A stretch of 64,000 nt of DNA from Cliona cf. orientalis (taxonomy: Eukaryota > Porifera > Demospongiae > Clionaida > Clionaidae), in NCBI GenBank assembly GCA_963930775.1, contig OZ005704.1:2294001-2358000 (forward strand), written 5' to 3'. The position numbers and the translations under genes are program-made. Below, one piece after another: positions 1 through 12,700 of this stretch; the first letter of the stretch is position 1; each line of letters opens with the position of its first letter. The notes beneath the pieces were generated by a model. It was not told the DNA's origin, searched no databases, and saw only the letters and a list, made by a program, of their open reading frames with translations.

Positions 1-580
1 TTTTGCCTAGCTAATATTTTAGTTTAAACCTGTGGGTATGCCCCAAGCACTGTGTGCAATGTATGCAAGGTTCACTTTCAGGGCTGACATTTTTGGGTGG
101 GGAGGGGGAGGCACGACTGGGGCAAGGTAGTTGATGGACATATCTCTTGACCCTGTCACATGCTCAGGGGGCGTGGCTTGAGGTCAAGGGTGAGACCATG
201 GTAGTTGATAACTAGCTACAAGAGTGATGTGAGGCAGACTACACTACACCATTGTGATTTCATGGAATGTTGATCAAAGGAAAGGTGCATGTGGAGTGGG
301 TGTAGTTGTGCGGTATTGCTCCGCTCAGTCAGAAAATGAGGTGAGCTCTAGTGTTTGCAGAATTAATGGAAATGTATATAAATGGTTGAGTAAATCCCTA
401 GATATTTACATTTTTAGTGAACAAAATTGGCAAAAAAATCCTTATGTAGCTAATATAGCGTGTACAATCATCGTGGCTCAGATGCATGCTGTGTGTGCAA
501 GAGCTCACCCTCAGCATTCTATAGCTACTATCATGTTACTTAGTATATACTTCATTCTTGAACCATTAAACTTTAAATTA
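1..580. other. intergenic, no gene recognised
   Basis: No convincing gene was seen. A 165-codon open frame starts at 254, but it runs straight into the repeat arm beginning near 581, shows no domain, and has no splice-linked neighbour. Confidence 0.5.
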
Positions 581-1824
581 ACAAGTATAAAAAACAATGA
601 AATTGAAGGGAGAAGTAGGGATGGGAGGGCCAAAAAGTATACAAACAAGATTTGTAGGGATAATCATGTCCACTATACATCCCAACGCTTGCTTTTTTCG
701 ATTATGGCTACCATATGCCTGTTGACGATGATTCATTGGTGCTATCGTTAACCAAGAGAAATTAATGCTAGCTTAATGCTTGGCTTGTAGGGGTGGGGGG
801 ATTGACTGTCGCATTACTGCCTGGTTAGTTTATTCCTGCACTTAGCTACTCAAAAAGCAAGCGTAGGGATGTATAGTGGACATGATTATCCCTACAAATC
901 TTGTTTGTATACTTTTTGGCCCTACTTCTCCCTTCGTTTTCTATACTTGTTTCTTTTCTTTTTGTTTTTCTTTAGCATAATTCATCAATGCTATCTATTA
1001 TGATCTTCTCATTGGCTCTTAACTTCATTTTCAATGGTGCAGTGGTATAATAATGCTTTTATAGTATACGTATCCAGGATGATAAGCCGAAAATTGCTCG
1101 CGCGCAGTCTTAGCCACGCCACTCACTGGGTCGTCGTTACCGTACCGTGGCCACGGCCGTACTCTATATAGGCAAGCTCTAGATCTTGGCATAATAAATA
1201 GTATGCTCAGTGACTAGCCTCGTTTCCAGACCCAGAGAAGCTGCTACCAACATTAAACGTACTAATTTTTTAGGTTTGCTCCCTAAATAGAAGTTTTTCA
1301 CGGCCTAGCTCGTTCTCCAGGTCCAGTCTGCCCGCGCCCGTGTGATCGATGCGGTGGCGCGCGGCGCCAGCGCTCAACTCCTGTCACATGCTGCTTTGCA
1401 GCGCTCATAAGCTCCTGGACACACCCAATCGTACAATGCGCTGACCAAACCCACCATTACGTAACGGTGTCATGATAACACAAAATTAGTGTGACACTGC
1501 ACTGCGCGCTACAAAATAGAGTGGATTTATATGAGAACTAAGGTGAGCGGTCCAGAGAGTCTTGAGCTAGCCCTGGTAATGAAAAAGAAAGAAAGATTGA
1601 CAATTGGCTATTTTTTACACAGCTGGTTCAGGCATACCAGATCGTTTCCATGGATGTGTGGGGGCTTGATAGATAGATATTCTGGCGTAGATCATGAATA
1701 TGAGAGTTAAAAATCTTAAAATTTAAGTTGCTCTGAGTTATTCAAGTTTTTGTAATGTGTTACATATATGGCAATATCCGGGCCATCCCTACTTATAGAG
1801 TCTACCGACTCTATGATACTTTCC
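581..1824. repeat. composite fold-back repeat, copy 1
   Basis: A left part with inverted arms (about 581-697 and 851-950, each about 100 bp) is followed by about 870 bp of unique-looking DNA and a right end reading GGGCCATCCCTACTTATAG near 1785. The outer boundary motif AAGTAGGGATGGC (near 613) is the reverse complement of the right-end motif GCCATCCCTACTT. The same order is found at 2131-3465 and 17226-19180. This is a non-autonomous DNA-transposon-like family with no coding capacity. Confidence 0.7.
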
Positions 1825-2130
1825 CTAATTATGTTTGATCTTGAGAGGGGACTACTATTAAATTTTGTACTTTCTATTGGCTTAATTAACAACTGCCTAA
1901 TTAACCTATTCAGGAACTAGGGATTATTTAGATCTCAAGGATCATTAAACAGTTTAAAATTTCCAGAACCCTTGATCCTTCTATAACCATGTAGTTCCTC
2001 TATCAAGCAGTGTTGAATCCTATCATAATCTGAATCTGCATTGTTTTCTTTCAGAACCGGATCGTGGGTCACAGCTATATTATAGTTATACTCATTCAAT
2101 TTGTATGTTCAATACATAATATATTACACT

Positions 2131-3465
2131 GAGTATAAAAACAATTGAATAAAATTGAAGGATGAAGTAGGGATGGCAGGATCAAAAAGTACACAAACAA
2201 GATTTGTAAGGGATAGTCGCATCTACTATACATCCCTACGCTTGCTTTTCTTTACTATTACGCACCTATTAATGTCAATATACTTGTCGAGTGAAGTAGC
2301 TATGTGAAAGACATTCAGATTATTCCTAGTTGTCACGATGGTGGGATGGTCAGTTTGATTCATTATTGCTGGTTATTTTTGATCCCTCAACTTGAAAGCA
2401 AGCGTAGGGATGTATAGTAGATGCACTATTATCCCTTACAAATCTTGTTTGAGTACTTTTTGATCCTGCCATCCCTAGTTCATCCTTCAGTTTTATTCAA
2501 TTGTTTTTATACTTGTTCCTGTTCTTTTTTTATTGCACATAGTGCACTTTATCAATGCCATCTTACATGGCTTGCTGTCCAGTGTAAGTTGAGTGGACGA
2601 TGGGAGGTGCCGAAGTTCCGTAGCCACGCCTCTCGTTAACGCGTTCATATGAAGCAGGCTGATAAAGAAGGCTGTTTTAGGCGGCCTAAGTAGTGATGAG
2701 ACTCTTCCGTTTAGGGAGAAAACCAAGTCCTAAATTTTATTGTTAGCAGCAGCTACTCGGCATGCATAAATCTATGATCTGTACGCCACCGCTCCTCTAG
2801 TATTAGCGCTGCACGCGCTAGCGAGTAGCTCGCCTATGCCTAGCGCCTTACCGCTCCCCGAGCCTTGCGCCTTCTTATCCATGATCGATCCAGCGCGCTG
2901 CTCCACGCGCTAGCGAGTAGCTAGCTTGCCTCGGCCTCGGCTCGAGCGCTCGAGCTCGCCTGGGGCGCGGGCAAGGGGCGCTGTCACATGACTTCACCAT
3001 GGCAACACATTCGATTCCGAGCATGCGCATTATATCACAAAATGGCGTATCAGACACACCCAATTATCAATGCGCCGTACACACCCACTATTTATACGTA
3101 ACCGTCGAGATCATGCCAAACTTGCGTGCCACTGCACTGCGCGCTACAAAATGGAGTGGATTTATACTCAAACTAAGATGAGCGATTAAGGCAGTCTTGA
3201 GCTAGCCCTGATAATGAAAAAGAAAGAAAGAAAGAAGAAAGAATGAGAAATGGCCATTTTTTTGAACATCTGGTTCTGGCATATATAATCGATTTGATGA
3301 ATGATCTTGGTCTTGTTAGATAGATAATTTGCTGGAGATTCTGATTTTCACACTTAGAAATTTCACAAAATTACCTATTTTGAGATATTTGGATATTTGT
3401 AATGTATTACATATATGGCATATCCGGGCCATCCCTACTTATAGAGTCTACCGACTCTATGATAA
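2131..3465. repeat. composite fold-back repeat, copy 2
   Basis: The inverted arms are at about 2131-2250 and 2395-2517. The following segment (about 2690-3465) contains stretches nearly identical to copies 1 and 3, for example the AATGAAAAAGAAAGAAAG run near 3210 and the right end GGCCATCCCTACTTATAGAG near 3427. Small open frames inside are repeat sequence, not genes. Confidence 0.75.
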
Positions 3466-3781
3466 TATGGTTAAACTTCCCAGAACTCTCTCCTACACAG
3501 TGAACTGTAATCATATACGTACTTTGGGACTCTGGTTACTATATATATTAAAATATATTGAGCCATTATAACTATGAGAGTGTGGGAGGATCCCTGGTTG
3601 ATTAGGCATGAGTTATGCGTAGTAATGTACAGGAAGCTATTAAGAACATATTAATAACAATGATGTCAGCTATGTACGTAGCTGATATGTGACTTGGAAG
3701 ATCTTCAGTATGCATGCTCATGTTACTGTTAATTGCATCTACTTTATGCAGTAGCTATATACTGCTCTAGATCTTGCAGTG
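3466..3781. other. upstream region of the receptor kinase gene
   Basis: AT-rich DNA between the repeat copy and the first coding exon at 3782. It presumably holds promoter and 5' UTR, but no specific element can be supported. Confidence 0.35.
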
Positions 3782-6700
3782 ATGTATAAGGTGTCACAGT
3801 CAGTGTTTGGTCTGCTCTTTGTCCTACTTCATCTTGCCAATGCTCAAACAGGTATTACAAATAGTGGCAGTGTGTTTTGTATGCTTGAATACATATATCA
3901 ATTTCTATTCATCACCGCATGATCGTAAGTATAGTCTTATACCGAATCAAATTGTAATGCTAAAGCCTCATCCCCAGGCTATAACATTTAATAGTTGAAG
4001 TAGGCCTGAAGACAAAGTTAATTAAAGCCTTGTTATCTTTCTGTCCCTAGCAATTGTCAATGAGTGCTTGCCACACAATAATAATCGGCTTATCGGAGAG
4101 CATGGAGGACTACATCTTCTCTGAGAAATCAGATGTGGTATTTTTTTTAATAATCGGCTTCTGGCTAAAAACATGACAAAATTTGTTGTAATGGCTATAA
4201 TATGTTAGTACTAAGAAATATGTAGTTGTAGGCCAAAACATCATCTACTTTTTGAGAGGTGTATATAGTTGAATAATTATGGGAATGTATACCACACTGG
4301 TACTTAATACCGGTACTATAATAACAATCATTATTGAGTAATTACAGGAATGGACCACACATTCTATCCCTGTTGAATAATCAAACTGTTTACTACAGCA
4401 ATGATGACTGGAGTCCTAGTGTCTGTCTTAAGGAGGGAGTCTCCCTGTACAATGAAGCTATGGCTATGAATGCCCATGAGGCAGAGGCATAGTCAGGGTA
4501 TAATGGCACAGTGCTATGGCTATAAGATATGGATAGGGGCATGGTCACTAAACCGCCCACCCCTGAGCAAAGGATACCTCACTAGTTATATATAAAGGAC
4601 AAAATATTTGGTCCCAGTGGTGTCCATTTCAGTGCATGGGCAACCGTTCCACTGTACAATGTAGTTAAGATATCAGACTAGACAGTGCTATTAATAATAT
4701 TATGTAGCTAATGCTATTGTCTGCCATTGAGGGGTATCTGCTAAGTGAGATTCTAATGTGCTAGTCAAATATTGATCATTATTTTTCATTTATCTAGTGT
4801 CACCTGTAAGTGATGTACAATTATTTCCATATGGGAGTGATGCTGGTGATCTACAAGGACCACTTGGTGATGACAGTTCTTCACCTCCACTGACATTGAC
4901 AACTCCATTCACATTCTTTGGAAAGCAGCACACAGAGATTATTGTGAGGCCTTGAGAATAATACCATAGAACATCTTTAATAATATCATAGAACATCTTT
5001 AAAATTAATCGAGAATTGCAAGTTTTTACTTATGGGTGATGTAGGAGTATAGTGAAAAGAATTAATTACTGTAGATTGGGATATATATCGCTGGTAAAAT
5101 ATTTTGCTTGTAAATTTTTCGCGTAGTCTAAATGTCGTCGCCAGACTTCAGCGACCAAAACTGGTACAGATCGACGTGCGCTACATAAAAATTTAACATT
5201 TCACCTGTTTAATTTTCGTTGGAAAAGGTCGTCGACAAAAAGTTTTTAATGACGTAAAAATTTCACGATCTACAGTATATGTTTCAAGAACATGTATGCA
5301 TGTGCTCCTTATCATGGTGCCCTACATGACATCAATATAATATTATACATTTTACTAGCATGTTAAATTTTGCGCTTGAATAATTACGTCACTATTAACA
5401 CTTTGTTGAATGATTAGGTGAACTCCAATGGTGTCCTATCATTTGGAAATGAGAGGTTTCTGGATTTTGCACCAAGAAGATTTCCATTTGAGTCTCCTCC
5501 ACTTGTTGCTCCATTCTGGGATGACTTTAATCCTCACATTGGAGGAAATATTTCCTATCGCCAAACTAATGACTCTAGATCTGATCAGCTGGACCTATTT
5601 TACAATTATACTTCATGTTTGATGGATTGCAAGGATGAGCTAAATGACTGTTATCCTACTCACCTTTTTGTTGCTACGTGGGATCATGTACCTCCATATT
5701 ACTCATTCATTGGAACTAGAGAGGTATAATGCTGAGCTAATTGTGAAACTTATAATTATTACCTAAGTTAAATGGACTGCTATAATTTCTTAGCAAAACA
5801 CCTTTCAAGTGGTGCTTGGTACAAATGGTATCGCAACATTTGCAGTGTTTCTCTACACTGATATTCAGTGGGGACAGGGGGCACAAATAGGTTTTAATTC
5901 TGGTGATGGGCACAGTTCTTTCATGCTCAGTGAAGCATTGACTGAGCTGACTGTCGATGTTGATGAGCGATCCAATGTAGAAAAGCCAGGAGTATATGTT
6001 TTTCGTATTGACGGTAAGCCAATCGTATGTATGAGTCCAAATGACCGTTAGCTATCCAATGACTGCAGATTTAGGTCTAGTTGAATGCTTTGAAATGGTG
6101 GAATGTACAAATTCTACTTTCAAAATTGGGATCATGACAGCAGCAGAGTGTTGTTTAATGAATTCAAATGGTCTTGCTTACACTACACATGGAACTGAAG
6201 AATGTCATGCATGTGTTGGTATGTAAATCCATTGTTATTTATGGTACATATTTCATCTCATTGTTACTTGTATTAGTAAATTGCTCAAACATGCAGTTTT
6301 TGGCTGGCTCCAAGACTCATTTACAGGAGTTGAACAAGAGGATCGTCACGTTATTATGGCTGGTTACCAAAAAGGTGCTCAAAGTGTTGGACATAATTTT
6401 ACATTTACCATCAGCGAAAGAACAAGTCAATACTCATTTTTTGGTAAATACTGCTTAGAAGAGTGTATAATAGTTATTATGTTTGCATAATAATATTAAT
6501 GCTTAGCTATATATGAATTATTACAGGAGGATCGTCACCCGATCTCATGGTACTTACAAGTGAGGTTAGAATTAGCCCTCATCTGCAGCCTCAAGGAGTG
6601 GAGGTCATTTTTCAAATGGACAATATTGCTCAAGAAGGTAATGTCACTGTCATTTTGGAGCTAGATCCACTACCAACAACAAGTTTGCCAATGGAAGAAG

Positions 6701-9700
6701 CTGTCTTCTTCAGGAGAACAATCGATGTCATCATCATAGATACTGACAGTAAGAATATTAATGTATAAGTATGAAAATGGTGAGCAATGAAGCTATACCT
6801 TAGGGATAGATTTAATTAATTGTGAATTTTGAGATTTAGGTCAAATTTAATACCCATGGAAATTTAGGCCACGCTTACTTAATTAAGACTGTGCTCACTT
6901 AATTAAGTCACACACATAGCTTTAGCACTGCATACAGCCCTACAGCCCTCCAACAAGTGCAAACCTGCTAAGTCTGGAGTGTGGTTTTACAACTTGTACA
7001 GAACTGACTACTACTACCACTAGTTGCTACACTGTGTGTCTCTTGCTGATGGTAATACTATTGCTCAAGAATGTATAATCAGTGGGTGTGGTTGATTTTT
7101 TTGCAAATCCGCAATATTATTAGTACCAGCAAAATGCGAGGGGCAGCCAAATCGCAAAATTAAGTACTCGCAATTAAACCTGTCCTTAAGGTAGTCTCTT
7201 AATATTTTCAGTCTTAGATATTTATTTTACTTTGGACGTGTACGAAAGCTCTGAAGCAGATATGGAAATGATTCTCTCAGTTTGCAAAAACAAGCCGATT
7301 CCATGGTCTTATGAATCAGATGTTAGAGTGATTGTTGCTTCAGTGACAGTTGAAAACGCTACTACTCATGAAGGCTTACCTATTCCTGACAGTGATCCTT
7401 ATTCTCCAAATAGAGCAAGTTAGATGTAATTATACTTATTCCAGTATGCATAATTGTGACCTTGCTACTGGATCATCTATGCAGGTCGAGAAGATTTTGA
7501 GATTAGTCAGCACTATATGCTATTCTATGGTACTATTAACTGTCTCCATTCCCATATAATGATTTCCAATGATAACATAAATGAAGCAAATGAAGAAGTG
7601 TTTGTCATAGAACTCAAACTGGACTATAGTCTCGATCCTAGTTCGATAATCTTGACCAGGAATGCTAGCCTTGGTGTTATCATTGACGATGATCGTAAGC
7701 TGAATTGTAGCTATAATCCCTTTCTTTCTAGAGAAACAGATATTGTAATGATTTTTATATATCTCCTTTTATAGCTATTAGGATTGGCTTTGAGAGGCAA
7801 AATTATAGCTTCACTGAACCACCAATACCACTATTAAGGTCATTTTTCATTCCATTGGTCAAAGAAGGTGGCCAATTGTCAGAACAAACGTTTACAGTGC
7901 AAATTGAAGTGTCCAACATGACCCATCCATTTGAACCAGCAACGCTTGGTGAGGACTACAACCATTACAGATTCAATGTCACATTTCCCCCAAATCAGCA
8001 AACTGTCGAATGGGAATTCGAATTGATCCCTAACGAGGCTCCAGAGGAGAATGAGGCTTTTCGTCTCATTTTGTCCTCAGTTGGACATCCGGAGTTCCTA
8101 ACTGACAATAATGACGTTATTAATGAGACTTTGATTATCATCAATGACCCTCAAAGTAGGTCTATAAATGCATAAGAATTATTATTGCATTGCAGCTACA
8201 TTCATCACAATACCAATATTTATGATAATAGATCTTGTTGGATTTATTCAAGATGTCTACTCAGTTCATGAAAACCAAGGTTCTATTAGTATATCAGTGT
8301 TTTCATTCAATTCTTCAATTGATGTAGAGGTGAATTTTACAACATTTAAACTAACTGCCATTGAAGGTATAGTATACAAATCACCTTTTAAATTATTGTG
8401 TGACTTAAGTAAGCAAATTAAGCTATAAGTTCATTGTTTTATCAAAGGTGAAGATTATGCTCAGATATCAGAACAAATCTCAATAGCTGGCAATCAGACC
8501 ACTGTTATGAGCATACCAATCATAGATGATGACTTGGCTGAAGGTGTGGAGCTCTTTGGTGGAATGCTTCAAGTTCTGAGTCCACAAAGTAACGCATCAT
8601 CCATCATCACTATAGAAATCATTGATGATGAGGGTAAAATTCTATTAAAAAATTCAAAAATGGCTATTATGATTCATTGAATATTATTATAGATGAAGGA
8701 GATTGTGGTAATGCTGTACCATCGAAAGGAATCTGCAGTGAAGATGCTCTTTGTGAGGTGAGTGCTAATGGAAGAGCACTTTTGAATTGCTTCTGCAAAG
8801 ATGGATTTTTAGGCACTGGACCAATATGCCGAAGTAAGTTTGAAACTTATACACAGTGCGGAATACAAAATTGATGTGTGTCATATGCATAAATTGTGTT
8901 AATTTTAGATATTAACGAATGTGAAATTGGACAACACAACTGTCACATCAATGCTGACTGTGTTGACACATTTGGTAGCTACGAATGCCACTGTAAAGAT
9001 GGATTCTTTGGAGATGGTCAGAAATGCATAAGTGAGAGCAGTCTATTTTAATGCATGGTTTAGAGAATGATATTGATTTCACTATGTATAATCAGGTGCT
9101 ACGAACAGAGTTTCTGACACATGTGACCAAATCATTGGAAATTGTTCTTGCTTTAATTCATCTGATGGAAATATTGAGTGTGGCTGTAGTCTTGGATATG
9201 AATTAATCAATCAAAATAACTCATTTGCATGTCAAGGTAATATAATTTGAGTGAGTTTAATATATTATAGATGATATTGTCAATGTGCATTGCCCACATG
9301 CAGATGTTAATGAATGCAATGTTGGAAACCCATGCAACAGTGGAGCGTGTGAAAATACTAATGGTTCTTACAACTGCTTCTGTAGAGTTGGCTATGTCTT
9401 TGATCCAACTGGGAAACAATGTGTAGGTTAGTCATGCATAGAATTTTCCTGGAATTTTTGAAGGGGAGAGGGGAGGTTGATTGAAAGGCATGCTCTAGAT
9501 CTCACTAATGTACGAGACCATGAGCATATTCTTAAGCAATATTATATGGAATTACTGTGGAAGATTGTCAAATATGTTTACTCTGACATGGTCACATGGA
9601 TAAAGTTTGAAGGGGGGGGGTGGGAGACAGCCATGAAGGAGGGGGGGAGTCTTCTTGTCCCTCATGATGTAGAAAAACCCTGCATACTTCCTTCATGCAT

Positions 9701-12700
9701 AATAGTAATGTATAATGTCTGATATATAGCTCAAAGCTTAGCCTACAGTACAGCACCTGGTATGGATGGGGTGTTTTACACATTCACTCATATCTGTGTT
9801 GATAGCAGCTGAAGCGTACTAGAGGTCACAGACCCTTCCATAACAGGCCCGTAGCCAGACTCATTGAAAGGGGGGGTGCACATAATAATACGGGCCAGTG
9901 GACATGCGATAAAGGTACACATGTACATCCTAATGCAGTTTAGGTTGAGTGCTCAAGTACCTGCATCACATATACTAGGTGGCCAACAACCTTAAAGAAA
10001 AGCACCATTTTACATGCTGTTTTTTGTAAATTTCTGTCTGAAAGGGTGGTGCAAGTGCACCCCCTGCACCCCTCCCCCTGCCTTGCCCTGCCCTGCCTAC
10101 GGGCCTGCGTAATAGTTGACTAGCAGCCATAAACAGTACTAGAGCACCATGGATGCATCTCCCTGCTCATATCTGTGTTGATAGCATCCGAGTTTGCATC
10201 CTTGTGGCAGTAACTGTTGGTTTTAACTAATTTATTACTTATCACTTATGAATGGACTTTTTAGATCTTGATGAATGTGTACTTGGACTCCATAACTGTG
10301 ATAGGAATGCCTTTTGTTCTAATAATGATGGGGGATTTAAATGTGCGTGCAAAGAAGACTACTTTGGGAATGGGACGTTTTGTTTCCGTAAGAAAATAGC
10401 TATTATTATTTTCTCTTTTGATCTTAAGATCAAAAATATTACTACTAGATAATATGGAATGTAAAGACAAATGCAGCCAAAGGTGCATTGAATCAACTGA
10501 ATCATCTTTCTGTGGTTGTGAAAAAGGATATCATCTCTTATCGGACTTGACAACCTGTGAAGGTATATTCTCTAATGCATATTTCAGTGCACATTGATCT
10601 ACTACAGGCTAACTCAATGGTACACAGATCCTAGCTGATCTCACCTGTATTATTTATATCCTAAGCACTCGGAGTATCATAGCAAATCATCACATGTATA
10701 ACAATAATATGGAAGGGCTGTGCCTGGTCAATACCAATATGAATTGACAAGAAGCACATTATGCATTCTGTAATATCCTTTACCAAGTTGTGTTATGACT
10801 GCATTTCAGTAATGTCATCTATTTTTTAGACATTAATGAATGCAAAGTGAAGATATTCAACTGCGATGAAAATGCAGATTGCATAAACAATGAGGGTAGC
10901 TATCAGTGCCAGTGTAAAGCTGGTTTTCAAGGCAATGGGATAATATGCAAAGGTTATTAGCTAATACTTTAAATTTGGGATTAGCACTCTTACCACAAAT
11001 CTCAAACACATGTAGATATTGATGAATGTGATACTGGGCTCCATAATTGTAGTTTGAATGCTAATTGTAGCAACACAGAAAGCAGTTTTGACTGCATATG
11101 TAAGGAATCTTTCTTTGGTGATGGCAAGACATGTACAGGTATACCTGCAGTAAACATAGTTACATGATTACAGTGATTAGTTCTCTTTATTAACCTCCAT
11201 AGTTGGATTTCGCCCAGTGATTCTAGTTGCTAATGATACAGACCAAGGTATAAATACCCAATTGTAATTATAATAATAATAATACAGAGTATCGGCAGAG
11301 TGTGACTTCAATTCTTTTGTCTATAGTTCTTCCAAATCATCAACTGAGTTACTCTATTGGAAGAAACTTTTGTTTAGAAGGGAACGACACCATTCCACCA
11401 CATGGAGCAACCATTAACTGCACTCTTCAACAAACTCCAGTACCTCTCCCAGTGTTTAATATGACAATGACAAGAGTATTCAGAAATGGTGCTGTTGAAA
11501 AACGTTTGGATGAACATACTCCAAGGTTGTCCTTACATGCGTCTCAACTGTATTCTCTTTTTGAGGAAGATACAGAAACTCTTAGGATATCATGTTACGT
11601 TTCAAATTCATTTGGAAATGATAGTAGGACTACAGACATCAGGATGTGTGGCAAGTTTTATCCTATAGTCACCTTTTTTGTTGTTCAGTAAAAACTTAAT
11701 TTGTATGCAGGTACATTTGAGTGTCAAGATGGCGTCACTAACAACTGCACTCAAGTCTGTACTCGTAACATTTCATCAGATGGAATAAGTGCCTATGAAT
11801 GTAGTTGCACTGCTGGGTATATTTTAAATGAGAATGACACAAACTTCTGTGATGGTGAGCTTTATAAACCATATATTATTTATAATCTAACATTAAGTTT
11901 AGTATCTTAAAAAGTGCCCACTTCTGGGTGAGCACCCATGTATTAAAGTTTTTAATGTAACTGGTTAGAGCATCTGTACTAGTTAGTTTAACTTTATACT
12001 TTAGTTAGTGCTCGTGGATACTCAGTAATACTACTGCATGCAGCAGGTGTGTTGATATTTTATGCTAATAGATCTTGATGAATGTGTCAACAGTACCTAT
12101 CACAACTGTTCTGAAGCTGAAAATGAGTTATGTCTCAACACTGTTGGTTCATTTACGTGTGAGTGCTTGCAAGGCTTTGATCTCAATGCAAGTACAAATG
12201 TCTGTGAAGGTCAGGCAGAAATCATAAACAAAAAAGGGATGCTCCCTTCTTTAACCAATTCTTTCATTTACTGATTTCAAGTAGATATTAACGAGTGCAC
12301 AAAAATGTTACACAATTGCTCGGAGGATGAAGACTGTTTGAATGAGCCTGGTGGCTTTAGTTGTAATTGCAGCTCATCTGGCTTTCGTAAAAGAGATCCC
12401 TGGGGACTCTGTGAGGGTGAGTTCATGCATGATGTATGATTAATTGGTAAGATAATGGCATGCTCTACAGTATAATGCAGGAGCATGCAAACATCAGCAT
12501 AGCATAATTATACAGGAGCATACAATTAAACATCAACACAGACATTACAAAGCAGTTCAATGCTTATTTTATGTGTCGTCCTTAGTGGCAATACATTTTA
12601 GCACTTGAAAGCGAGATCATTCTGATCCGAGGAAATGTAGAGATAGTTCATTGTTGATCAACATGTTTTCATTTCCTGCTTTGATGCAGATATTGACGAA

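Noticed and set aside
254-751. 165-codon open frame at the left edge
   Set aside because: It runs into an arm of the dispersed fold-back repeat and shows no domain or codon pattern.
6014-6035. 22-bp intron after exon 4 of the receptor kinase
   Set aside because: Too short to splice; a 55-bp intron ending at TGCAG (6068) keeps the same frame.
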